Source: DASXTB01 sp036505615 | Lineage (GTDB): Bacteria; Acidobacteriota; UBA6911; JACQSX01 | NCBI GenBank assembly: GCA_036505615.1 | Contig: DASXTB010000128.1 | Location: 1-8,569, forward strand | Length of the DNA stretch: 8,569 nt | Reading direction: 5' to 3' | Notes under the pieces: model-generated | What the model was told of the DNA's origin: nothing | Seen by the model: the letters and a program-made list of their open reading frames with translations, nothing else | The model's database searches: none | Shown here: positions 1-6,034 of the stretch, piece by piece | Layout of the letters: each line of letters begins with the position of its first letter | How positions within the stretch are numbered: position 1 is the first letter of the stretch | Program-made: the position numbers and the translations under genes

Positions 1-45
1 AGAGCTGAATTACCTTGACAAGCAATAGGAGTGTCCAAAACCACT

Positions 46-96
46 CCAACACCCAACACCCAACACCCAACACCCAACACCCAACACCCAACACCC
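46..96 (-). repeat. (GGGTGTT)7 heptamer tract, G-quadruplex-capable
   Basis: Seven perfect tandem copies of CCAACAC plus CC on the plus strand, read as GGGTGTT repeats on the minus strand. The tract touches the stop codon (TTA at 97-99, TAA in sense) of the dehydrogenase gene with no spacer, so it would be the first part of that mRNA's 3' UTR. The minus strand carries seven GGG runs separated by TGTT, which meets the G3-N1-7 rule for an intramolecular G-quadruplex in DNA or RNA. Immediately beyond it, 28-33 and 42-47 form a 6-bp inverted repeat (GGAGTG/CACTCC). That hairpin has no U-tract, so I do not call a classical terminator. Confidence 0.95.
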
Positions 97-981
97 TTAT
101 TTTAGTCCCGCGTTCTCTCGGGCAACTAGAAACACGCTCGACAAGTCCCAGTCTTCCCTTCCGCGAGCAATGGAGGTCAACAGGTGATTTTTCACCAACG
201 CAGCTACTGGGAGAGGCGCAGCTACCTCCTGTGACGCCTGCAACATCAAGTTCACGTCCTTCAAGCCCAGCCTCAGAGTGAAGCCCGGAGGGTTAAAGTC
301 GTGCGCCAGCATTCGGTTGCCATAAGACTCATAAATCGGAGAGTTGAATAACTGGCTAACCACTGCAAAAAAAATCTTCGGGTCGATGCCGTGCTTCTCG
401 ACCAGCGTGAAGGCTTCGGAAATAGATTCAAGCATGCACAGCAGCATGAAATTTCCGGCAATCTTGACCACATTAGAGAATCCCGAATCTTCACCAATCC
501 AGGTGTAACCGCGACCCAGTACTTCAAACAGAGGGCGGCAGCATTGTTCCAGCTCCCTTGGTCCGGCAGCGCAGATCCACAACTTTCCAGCCGCAGCGGC
601 TTCCGGTCTTCCAAACACGGGCGCCGCAACAAAATGCGCTCTGCGTTCTCGCTGAAGCTCGGCCAGCCTTCGCGACGTTGTAGCCGATACCGTGCTCATG
701 TCCAGGTGGAGGGCGCCGCTCTTCATCGTCGCAAGAAAGCCACTCTTTCCGGACGCAGTTTCCAGCAGCGCCCCATCATCGGCCAGCATGGTGATCACAA
801 TGTCGGCATTGCTCGCTGCCTCAGCAGCGCTTTCGCAAATCGTCCCTCCCTCCTGTTGCAAAGGTCGGCAACGGGAACGAGTGCGGTTATGAAGACGCAG
901 GTGATTCCCAGCCTTCAGCAGTCTCCCGGCCATGGGGAGCCCCATGTTTCCAAGGCCAATAAATGCAATTGAGCTATTCAC
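97..981 (-). CDS. NAD(P)-dependent beta-hydroxyacid dehydrogenase family oxidoreductase
   Basis: A 294-residue cytosolic dehydrogenase of the 3-hydroxyisobutyrate dehydrogenase / glyoxylate-succinic semialdehyde reductase superfamily, at the normal family length. The Rossmann motif GLGNMG is at residues 9-14. NRT at 32-34 follows the second strand and suggests NADP(H) preference. The substrate-binding DMSTVS is at 94-99, and APVFGRPEAAAAGKLW starts at 120. The catalytic Lys is K173 with N177 four residues on (VVKIAGN), and GLKDVNLML is at 239-247 in the C-terminal helical domain. The start is GTG at 981, backed by GGAGG about 6 nt upstream; no ATG is needed. The APVFGRPEAAAAGKLW variant resembles the branch that includes glyoxylate reductases, but the substrate cannot be read from sequence. 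It is transcribed divergently from the 105-residue gene. A 35-codon micro-ORF ends 13 nt before its start, so translational coupling is possible. The stop abuts a G-rich heptamer tract. Confidence 0.93.
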   Translation of the reverse strand: MNSSIAFIGLGNMGLPMAGRLLKAGNHLRLHNRTRSRCRPLQQEGGTICESAAEAASNADIVITMLADDGALLETASGKSGFLATMKSGALHLDMSTVSATTSRRLAELQRERRAHFVAAPVFGRPEAAAAGKLWICAAGPRELEQCCRPLFEVLGRGYTWIGEDSGFSNVVKIAGNFMLLCMLESISEAFTLVEKHGIDPKIFFAVVSQLFNSPIYESYGNRMLAHDFNPPGFTLRLGLKDVNLMLQASQEVAAPLPVAALVKNHLLTSIARGREDWDLSSVFLVARENAGLK

Positions 982-994
982 TCAGTCCTCCAGT

Positions 995-1102
995 TCAAAC
1001 TTCAGTCGCAGGTCGTAAGTCGCAGGTCGAAAGGCTCGGGCGGCAAGTGGATTGTTTCGAGTCGTGAGTTCCGAGTCTCGAGTTTCGATTGTCGAGTTCC
1101 AT
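995..1102 (-). CDS. possible 35-codon leader micro-ORF upstream of the dehydrogenase
   Basis: On the minus strand, AAAGGAG sits 5 nt before an ATG at 1102. The frame stays open for 35 codons (begins MELDNRNSRLG, ends LRPATEV) and stops with TGA at 995-997. The stop is 13 nt before the GTG start of the dehydrogenase gene. The ribosome-binding site is one of the best in the window, which is why I list it. Against it, the peptide is built almost entirely from quasi-repetitive DNA (ACTCGA/GACTCG and AGTCGCAGGTC motifs), shows no recognisable domain, and may be chance. It could be a translated leader, an obsolete upstream start of the dehydrogenase, or noise. Confidence 0.25.
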   Translation of the reverse strand: MELDNRNSRLGTHDSKQSTCRPSLSTCDLRPATEV

Positions 1103-1151
1103 CAAATCTCCTTTAACTTACAACTCGAGTTTTGACTTCTGACCTGCGACT
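1004..1151. repeat. divergent-promoter region with AGTCGCAGGTC repeats
   Basis: The 263-bp gap between two divergently transcribed genes is largely low-complexity. AGTCGCAGGTC occurs at 1004-1014 and 1018-1028 (14-bp period) and inverted at 1141-1151. Between them lie imperfect GAGTCGTGAGTTCCGAGTC and GAGTTTCGATTGTCGAGTTC phrases (about 1058-1100). The inverted copies could pair over about 110 nt. I see no convincing -35/-10 pair for either flanking gene. Confidence 0.8.
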
Positions 1152-1244
1152 ATTAATAGAGGCGCTATTCTAACACCTTGATTTTTGCGCCGGCTGAAAT
1201 CAACATGGATAGATCTTCAACTTCTATACAGGCAGAATTAGACC

Positions 1245-1562
1245 ATGAACGAACCATTGAATGCACAACAGAAGCAGAGACTGGAGGAGCTTGCCAAAAT
1301 CCCCATTCGCCTTACCGTGCCGGCAGGAGCACTGAATCTTCTGCTTCAATACTTGAGTTTTTGCGCCGAATGCAATCCGTCTGTTGTGCCACGGTATGAC
1401 GAAAGGGGGCAGCGTGAGCCAGATCGCGAGAGTTTGTACTACGGAAACCTGCGGGACTTAATCCAATTGATCGACGCCTGGTACGGCGAGATGCAGCGGC
1501 AAATCGAAGATGCCGGCGGAAACCTGGACGTCTTGAGGACGTCGTCAGAGCGGATTCAATGA
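1245..1562 (+). CDS. hypothetical protein, 105 residues
   Basis: I do not recognise this family. The product is a small soluble protein with no signal peptide or transmembrane segment. It starts with a charged, Gln-rich helix-like stretch (QQKQRLEELAK, residues 8-18). An aliphatic segment with two nearby cysteines follows (FCAEC, about 39-43), then an Arg/Glu/Asp-rich linker and a second amphipathic helix-like region (about 64-90, with LRDLIQLIDAWYGEMQRQIED). The start chosen is ATG 1245; its ribosome-binding site is weak (GGCAG about 10 nt upstream). It is the only plus-strand gene in the window, divergent from the dehydrogenase and convergent with the DUF1501 gene. The protein-like composition and coherent amphipathic pattern argue that it is real. 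The stop codon overlaps the first bases of a GATTGCGG array. Confidence 0.7.
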   Translation: MNEPLNAQQKQRLEELAKIPIRLTVPAGALNLLLQYLSFCAECNPSVVPRYDERGQREPDRESLYYGNLRDLIQLIDAWYGEMQRQIEDAGGNLDVLRTSSERIQ

Positions 1563-1630
1563 TTGCGGATTTCGGAATGCGGATTGCGGATTCTCCGAGT
1601 GCGGATTTCGGATTGCGGATTTCGGATTGA
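1561..1630 (+). repeat. GATTGCGGATTTCGG-type array at the stop of the 105-residue gene
   Basis: Imperfect tandem phrases GATTGCGGATTTCGG, AATGCGGATTGCGG and GTGCGGATTTCGG run from the last two bases of the TGA stop (1560-1562) to about 1630, with a period of roughly 7-15 bp. The sense strand of the upstream gene is the G-richer one. The 18-bp core at 1573-1590 recurs exactly, inverted, at 1942-1959. Although an 86-codon frame can be read across this region from 1563, its beginning is just translated repeat. Confidence 0.9.
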
Positions 1631-1740
1631 AAGACCGCTCGTCAGTGGTCTACGTCGTGAACCTGCGCTCTTTACAATCGTTGAAGCAACAGGGCTAGCC
1701 TATAGCCTTGATTATTCCCAACTCCAAAAAGCGAGCCGCG

Positions 1741-1869
1741 GATTACGCGGATCAACGCGGATAACTTCGCGAGCGGCAAAGCGGCACTGCCTTACAGGTG
1801 TCGCTTTGCGTACATATTCGTAGCGCCCCTCTCCCCCTTCCGAAATTCGTGTTAATTCGTAATTCGCGG
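1741..1869. repeat. additional low-complexity phrases inside the convergent gap
   Basis: The gap 1563-1998 has no credible gene. Besides the two flanking arrays and the hairpin at 1776-1809, it holds a GATTACGCGGATCAACGCGG phrase (from 1741) with three CGCGGAT-like units. It also holds AATTCGT at 1844-1850 and 1854-1860, followed by AATTCGC at 1861-1867. I see no open frame with a ribosome-binding site, no tRNA-like cloverleaf and no U-tract terminator. Confidence 0.7.
1776..1809. repeat. strong 12-bp hairpin between convergent genes (REP-like candidate)
   Basis: GCAAAGCGGCAC (1776-1787) pairs with GTGTCGCTTTGC (1798-1809) over 12 positions, including one G-U wobble, with a 10-nt loop (TGCCTTACAG). 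It is one of the strongest hairpins I found in the window and lies between the two convergent transcription units. Neither strand shows a run of T after the stem, so it is not a textbook intrinsic terminator. A repetitive extragenic palindrome or a mRNA 3'-end stabiliser is the more likely reading. Confidence 0.6.
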
Positions 1870-1930
1870 CCTACCTTTTTCAGAATTTGTGAATAATCCG
1901 GGCCAGGAACGCCTCACGACCGCGAATTTT

Positions 1931-1998
1931 TCATTCCGCATTCCGCAATCCGCATTCCGCAGTCCGGAATCCGCATTCCGCAATCCCAAATCCGAAAT
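1931..1998 (-). repeat. GGATTGCGGAATGCGG-type array at the stop of the DUF1501 gene
   Basis: On the minus strand, directly after the TAG stop of the DUF1501 gene (1999-2001), come imperfect units such as ATTTCGGATTTGGG, ATTGCGGAATGCGG and ATTCCGGACTGCGG. This is the same motif family as 1561-1630 in inverse orientation, with an exact 18-bp match (1942-1959 against 1573-1590). Relative to its own upstream gene, each array points the same way. Confidence 0.9.
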
Positions 1999-3501
1999 CT
2001 AGACAACGCGCCGGTTGCGCGTAGGTCCAGTCTGTGCCGCAAAGACCTCGCTCACCGGCTCGTAGACGCCGTCTTTGGCCATAGGGACATATTCAAAGCC
2101 GCGCCCGATTGGGTCATCGTAGCGCACGGTCGTATAGTCGATCCCCAGCGCGCTGTAGATGGTGGCAAAAATGTCCTCGTTTCGAATGTCACGGTTGGCG
2201 TGCCAGCCGTAATCGAGTGCTGCATTTCCAGTCTTGTCTGTCTGGCCGATCACTTTTCCACCTGCGGCACCGCCACCGGCAAACACAGAGAATTGCCGTA
2301 AGAAGTGATCACGGCCTCCCTGGCCGTTATAATTGGGTGTCCTCCCAAATTCTCCTTGGACGACAATCAGCGTCTCATCAAACAGGGTCTTGCCCGGTGT
2401 TTCCGGCGAGGCAGTGCTCTTGAGGTCCTTGATGAGATTTGCCAGCCCGTAGTCGAGCGTGGGCGACAACTGCAGCAGGCTGTTGTTGCCGGAATAAATA
2501 TTGCTGTGCATATCCCATCCACCCAGCGAGATGGTAATGAAACGGGTTCCTTTGTTGGCCTTGAGCAGATTGCGGGCGACTATACAGGCGCCGGCAAATG
2601 AGGAATTGGCCCCATATCTCCCGCCAGGCGCCGCTCCCGCAGGAGGCGAATACCGCGTCTGCTCATCGGTCGAATACTGAAAAGCTGTTTTTACATCCGC
2701 ATTACCCATCAATAGCAGCGCCGAATTGTAGAAGTCATTCATGTCGCCGACACTCTTTCCCAAGGGAGAATTGATCCGCAAAGGATCATCCAGATCTTGT
2801 ACCAACTGCCAGCGAGCATTAAAGCGCGTTTGCCCGTCCGGATGCGTCAGTTCTGCCAAACCCGTGGGAACCGGGGTCACCTGATAGGGAGAATACCTGG
2901 AGGGAAAATAACCCGCTCCCGCCAGATTCAGCGAATTAAAGGCCACAAAACCGGGGAGCACGTCCGTTGGCTTGCGGCGTGAGTCCATCTCCAGTGCTAC
3001 CACTGCCCCAATATTGGGGCTGACGTTGCCGAGCGCTCCCGTGGGACTGCGCCCAATCTGCGCCCAGGTCTGCGCCAACTGATGCGCCAAAGCCTTGCTC
3101 AGCACCGATCGGACGATCAATAAATCGCCCAACTGACTAGACAAATTGGGCAACAGCATTTTCGACATTCTTACACCGTTGTAAGTCTCCGGCTGCAAAT
3201 CCAACGGCTGGCCGTTTACTGTAGAGGGACGTCCCACATCGGCGTCTTCCTTGTAATCGAACATGTCCACGTGACTGGGGGCACCGGCCAAAAACACGAA
3301 GACGCAGTTCTTGGCCGTGCCGGCTGTGGAGACCTTCGACTGCGCCAGCACGTCAATGGGACGCAGAATCCGGGTAAAGTAATAACCGGTCAATCCTGTC
3401 CCGGTCACTCGGAAAAATTGCCGGCGACTAAAACCTGGCCCAGAGATAAAACTCATCATGCGGCTGTGCTCGCCATTGCATCCACAATTCCGTTTGCTCA
3501 T
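1999..3501 (-). CDS. DUF1501 family protein, Tat-exported
   Basis: A 500-residue DUF1501 protein, a family related to the alkaline phosphatase/sulfatase fold and usually encoded beside DUF1549/DUF1553 partners; its biochemical activity is not established. From the ATG at 3501 there is a Cys-containing N-tip (NCGCN), then a twin-arginine signal SRRQFF at residues 25-30 with the following hydrophobic stretch, which predicts export as a folded protein. Family motifs are FLAGAPSHVDMFD (70-82), GGWDMH (327-332), GEFGRTP (383-389), GRDH (396-399) and a GGG turn (409-411). The Asp/His/Glu residues in these motifs are candidate metal ligands. The ATG at 3501 is preferred over an in-frame GTG at 3549 because GGGAG lies 8 nt before it and the Tat motif falls at the right distance. 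It is the second gene of an operon, 57 nt after the DUF1549/1553 stop. A hairpin lies in that spacer. Confidence 0.93.
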   Translation of the reverse strand: MSKRNCGCNGEHSRMMSFISGPGFSRRQFFRVTGTGLTGYYFTRILRPIDVLAQSKVSTAGTAKNCVFVFLAGAPSHVDMFDYKEDADVGRPSTVNGQPLDLQPETYNGVRMSKMLLPNLSSQLGDLLIVRSVLSKALAHQLAQTWAQIGRSPTGALGNVSPNIGAVVALEMDSRRKPTDVLPGFVAFNSLNLAGAGYFPSRYSPYQVTPVPTGLAELTHPDGQTRFNARWQLVQDLDDPLRINSPLGKSVGDMNDFYNSALLLMGNADVKTAFQYSTDEQTRYSPPAGAAPGGRYGANSSFAGACIVARNLLKANKGTRFITISLGGWDMHSNIYSGNNSLLQLSPTLDYGLANLIKDLKSTASPETPGKTLFDETLIVVQGEFGRTPNYNGQGGRDHFLRQFSVFAGGGAAGGKVIGQTDKTGNAALDYGWHANRDIRNEDIFATIYSALGIDYTTVRYDDPIGRGFEYVPMAKDGVYEPVSEVFAAQTGPTRNRRVV

Positions 3502-3506
3502 GGTAA

Positions 3507-3513
3507 TTCTCCC
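3507..3513 (-). promoter_or_regulatory. ribosome-binding site deciding the DUF1501 start
   Basis: The minus strand reads GGGAGAA seven bases before the ATG at 3501. This places translation initiation at 3501 rather than at the GTG 48 nt upstream, so the Tat signal is near the N-terminus. Confidence 0.7.
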
Positions 3514-3516
3514 GTA

Positions 3517-3539
3517 GAGACGCACCGGCGGGGCGTCTC
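3517..3539. repeat. GAGACGC/GCGTCTC hairpin in the operon spacer
   Basis: A perfect 7-bp inverted repeat (GAGACGC at 3517-3523, GCGTCTC at 3533-3539) with a 9-nt GC-rich loop, lying between the two operon genes and just upstream of the DUF1501 ribosome-binding site, which stays outside the stem. The 'GTAGAGACGC...GCGTCTC' form resembles dispersed intergenic palindromes seen in several phyla. That family assignment is from memory. A role in differential stability or coupling of the two cistrons is inference. Confidence 0.6.
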
Positions 3540-3558
3540 GCCAATTCACAATTCTTGC

Positions 3559-5478
3559 TCAGTAATTGAACATGAAGTCCACTTTGTTGATCAGCGCAAA
3601 CTGCAGGTCCTCAAGCTTGGAAGCCGACACAGGGTTACCCAGGTAGGCTACCGACTTGTTTAACTCGTCGGTACTGGGTTGCCGTGAAAGCGTCGTCAGA
3701 TAAAGCTGCGTGACCATGTTAACGGGCGACAGGCTTTTGTTTGCAAAGAGATTCGCCACCGTGCTGTTGGCCGCTGTGGTTTTTACACGTGTGGTAACAA
3801 AAGGATCGTTCAGCAACACCAGCGCCTGCGAGATAGATCCTTCGCTGGACCGCGGACGATCATCGCGATTGCCGCGCAGGAAGGTGTCGAGTAGCTTGCG
3901 CGACAGAAAGTTGTTATTGGGCTCGTCTGGATCTGGAAGTTGCATTGCCCAGTTGACAGGCTGCGTGTAGCCGCTGGGCGTGTACGAAGCCGGCTGATTT
4001 GTCACTTGGGTAATGATGTCCATTATCTCCTCGGACTTTAAGCGCCTCGGAAACTTCCGCGCGTAATACGGTATGTACTGATCCGACCAGGTTCCCGAAT
4101 AGTTAGACGAGAGCTGGTAAGTTGCCGACTTCATGATGGTGCCGATCATGTACTTCAGGTCGTAATTGTGCTGTTCGAAGTCGGTGGCCAAAGCCTCCAG
4201 AAGCTCCGGTTGATTGGCCTGCATGGTCCACCCATCGGGAAGCGCGGCCCCGGCCTTGATTCGATAGAGATCAAAGTTATCTGTTGGCTCAACGATGCCT
4301 AAGCCAAAAAGCTCTTTCCACAGATAGTTCACTGTGGCGCGCGCAAACTGGTGGTCGGAAGTGGTCATTCGCGCGACGGCTGCTCGATAGGTTTCTCCTG
4401 TATTGGGACCTTTGGCGTCCGACGGGCCGCTGTCGGTCAGGTACTTCGGCAGAACCGCCTGGTTGGGAGGAGTGCTGGCTCGGGGAGTCTTGTTCCCCGT
4501 AGTTGTGTTCAGAATGTAAGAGCCGTTGGTATTGTCGGCCACTGTCCAGCCAATAACATTATTATTGTTTGGACCTCGCTGAGGGTTAGTCAGCGCAGTC
4601 CGCGAATAAAAGGCTGCCAGCGTCCACAGGTCATAACGGGTCCTATCGGTCAAATAGAGGTTGATCGAATTGGTGTGCCCGGCGCCGTCATGGCAGGAGA
4701 TGCAGTTTAAGCTCAATCCGAGCATTTCCCCGGTGGCCGTTGCCAGGTTGTCGTAAGTGTCCTGAATGGGGCCGTTAGGCTGGCGCCAGCGTACGAAGAA
4801 ATTGGCCGCGCCGTTGGTGCGATTGTCCCCGGCTCCGGTAATCAACTCCGTCACGAACTGGTTGAAAGGCTTGTTCTGCGCAATCGAATCCCGTACGTAG
4901 TTGTACCATGCGTTGCGGGCGTCCTGATAAAGGTTGATCTGAGTCGACTGCATCACCAGGTCCAGCCGATCCCCCATGAAGTTCGCCCAGCGGTCCGCGT
5001 ACTCAGGTGTTCCCAGTAGCGAATCAACCAGAACATCACGCTTGCTGGGTGTCTGATCGTTTAGAAAGCTTGTTACTTTATCGGCGGTAGGAACACGGCC
5101 GGTAGCGTCAATATAAACTCGGCGAATGAATTCCGAGTCGGTGCAGAGATCGGCGGGCGTCACTTTGTCACGGGCCATCTTGTCGAAAATAAAATTGTCG
5201 ATGTAGTTCTTCGAGGCGGGAGTCGCGAAGCTGTTAGTCTGCGGCAGGAACGAAGAAACCTCCTTCAAGCGAATTGCTATGGAGTCCCGTTCTTGTGTTG
5301 GATTTGACAGGTAGAGCTGTTCATGTCCCGGATAGAAAGTGCAGTCGGCTACGCCCGGAGTTATGGTTGGCCCATCCGCCGGATCATTTCCGCTATGCGG
5401 AAGCGCTTCAACCGAAACCCATGCAATCGCCGCTGCCACGAGCAGCATTGCGGTACCCTTCACTCTTGGTAATAGCAT
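3559..5478 (-). CDS. DUF1549 and DUF1553 domain-containing secreted protein
   Basis: A 639-residue exported protein of unknown biochemical function. The start is ATG 5478, supported by GAGGAG 7 nt upstream, and it gives a Sec-type signal (Arg/Lys tip, then MLLVAAAIAWVSVEA). The DUF1549 region (about 91-265) includes NYIDNFIFDKM, FIRRVYIDATGRVPT and LLGTPEYADRW, and ends with a single CISCH (CxxCH) at 259-263 in a GLSLNCISCHDGAGH context. The DUF1553 region (about 366-631) includes ATVNYLWKELFGLGIVEPTD, QPELLEALATDFEQHNYDLK, the SATYQLSSN segment, the C-terminal QLYLTTLSRQPSTDEL, and DLQFALINKVDFMFNY at the very end. The separate N-terminal cytochrome c-like domain found in many planctomycete homologues is absent. 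Whether the lone CxxCH binds heme is open, because the family has a conserved CxxCH-like site. It is the first gene of the pair with DUF1501, so the products probably act together outside the cytoplasm. Confidence 0.93.
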   Translation of the reverse strand: MLLPRVKGTAMLLVAAAIAWVSVEALPHSGNDPADGPTITPGVADCTFYPGHEQLYLSNPTQERDSIAIRLKEVSSFLPQTNSFATPASKNYIDNFIFDKMARDKVTPADLCTDSEFIRRVYIDATGRVPTADKVTSFLNDQTPSKRDVLVDSLLGTPEYADRWANFMGDRLDLVMQSTQINLYQDARNAWYNYVRDSIAQNKPFNQFVTELITGAGDNRTNGAANFFVRWRQPNGPIQDTYDNLATATGEMLGLSLNCISCHDGAGHTNSINLYLTDRTRYDLWTLAAFYSRTALTNPQRGPNNNNVIGWTVADNTNGSYILNTTTGNKTPRASTPPNQAVLPKYLTDSGPSDAKGPNTGETYRAAVARMTTSDHQFARATVNYLWKELFGLGIVEPTDNFDLYRIKAGAALPDGWTMQANQPELLEALATDFEQHNYDLKYMIGTIMKSATYQLSSNYSGTWSDQYIPYYARKFPRRLKSEEIMDIITQVTNQPASYTPSGYTQPVNWAMQLPDPDEPNNNFLSRKLLDTFLRGNRDDRPRSSEGSISQALVLLNDPFVTTRVKTTAANSTVANLFANKSLSPVNMVTQLYLTTLSRQPSTDELNKSVAYLGNPVSASKLEDLQFALINKVDFMFNY

Positions 5479-5578
5479 AGGACTCTCCTCAACTTCAGAA
5501 GCTTTGCGATTTTCCCAAAAACCGTCATTTAGACAGGTGAGAGCGGCCACGGTTTACTCGATGTGCGCCAATCACCAA

Positions 5579-5697
5579 GGGGCCGTCAGAAAAATGGCGA
5601 GGATTAAAACTCTGATCAAATACTTGACGGCTCCCGCATTTCATCTGGGGGAAACAGCATGCATCTGATCGTACGGGCGGCCCTATGCGGCCGCCCG
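5579..5697. promoter_or_regulatory. intergenic structure upstream of the DUF1549/1553 gene
   Basis: The gene-free stretch 5479-5731 lies between the yidD-like stop and the DUF1549/1553 start. It holds two dyads. GGGGCCGTCA (5579-5588) pairs with TGACGGCTCC (5625-5634) around a 36-nt loop, with one wobble. CGGGCGGCC (5674-5682) and GGCCGCCCG (5689-5697) form a perfect 9-bp stem with loop CTATGC. The second dyad follows the yidD-like gene by about 35 nt and could end or pause transcription, but no T-run follows on the minus strand. I could not identify a convincing promoter for the operon here, although one is expected. Confidence 0.45.
5674..5697 (-). terminator. GC-rich 9-bp hairpin after the yidD-like gene
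   Basis: A perfect 9-bp, all-GC stem (5674-5682 with 5689-5697) and 6-nt loop located 35 nt past the yidD-like stop. Its position between two transcription units in the same direction suits a terminator or 3'-end barrier. The downstream minus-strand bases (TACGATCAGATGC) lack the U-tract, so intrinsic termination is uncertain. Confidence 0.35.
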
Positions 5698-5731
5698 CCG
5701 CAATAGCTGACGGATAGTGACTAGCTTGCCA

Positions 5732-6034
5732 CTACCTTGGGGCTATCTGAAACCCGTACCTTCCGAGCACAAAACCCACCGGGGAACAGGCCAGCAATCT
5801 TTGCGCCAAAGCGATGTTCCCTTGCACCAAGCCCCGAGATTTTAATTGATCAATCGCGTAAACCGAGCAGGTGGGACGGAAGCGACACTGAACGAGCGGA
5901 GACTTTGAAAGAACCGGGGAAACGACAGCCTGATAAAGCCGGATGCCGGCAATCTCAGATGCCAGCACCCAGCCTGACTGAAGCGCCCAGCCCATTAACA
6001 GAAGTAAAAGAAGGAACCTAAAACTTGTCCGCAT
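5732..6034 (-). CDS. yidD: YidD-like membrane protein insertion efficiency factor, divergent
   Basis: A 100-residue YidD-family (DUF37) protein. YidD is a small membrane-associated protein thought to assist YidC/Sec insertion of inner-membrane proteins. The signature is clear: YQAVVSPVLS (34-43), CRFRPTCSVYA (50-60) with Cys at 50 and 56, and the RLLAC element (79-83). It is divergent in two ways. The usual RLLRCHP becomes RLLACSP, losing the His. The N-terminus has a long hydrophobic stretch (residues 6-25, RFLLLLLLMGWALQ), which looks like a signal anchor. The start ATG 6034 is preferred over an in-frame TTG at 6046. Either way it overlaps the upstream DUF4870-like gene (17 bp for the ATG), suggesting translational coupling; no strong ribosome-binding site is seen. 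YidD normally sits between rnpA and yidC, but neither is in this window. Confidence 0.82.
   Translation of the reverse strand: MRTSFRFLLLLLLMGWALQSGWVLASEIAGIRLYQAVVSPVLSKSPLVQCRFRPTCSVYAIDQLKSRGLVQGNIALAQRLLACSPVGFVLGRYGFQIAPR

Noticed and set aside
46..96. Heptamer tract considered as a CRISPR array or telomere-like end
   Set aside because: Units are 7 bp without spacers, and coding sequence continues directly on one side. It is a microsatellite-type tract, not a CRISPR, and nothing suggests a linear chromosome end.
259..281. Possible tRNA or small RNA in intergenic regions
   Set aside because: I looked for cloverleaf arms and a TTCRANNC T-loop in the gaps and found none. The short plus-strand frame ending here is antisense to the dehydrogenase gene.
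391..972. Long plus-strand open frame opposite the dehydrogenase gene
   Set aside because: It is antisense to a clearly conserved protein, has no domain and no ribosome-binding site. The minus-strand frame has all the family motifs.
1563..1823. 86-codon plus-strand frame beginning MRISECGLRI
   Set aside because: Its N-terminal third is a translation of the GGATTGCGG array, and the remainder crosses a hairpin and other low-complexity phrases. It has no ribosome-binding site and begins next to the previous stop.
4351..4710. 119-codon plus-strand frame inside the DUF1549/1553 gene
   Set aside because: It lies fully antisense to well-conserved DUF1549/DUF1553 motifs and lacks any initiation signal.
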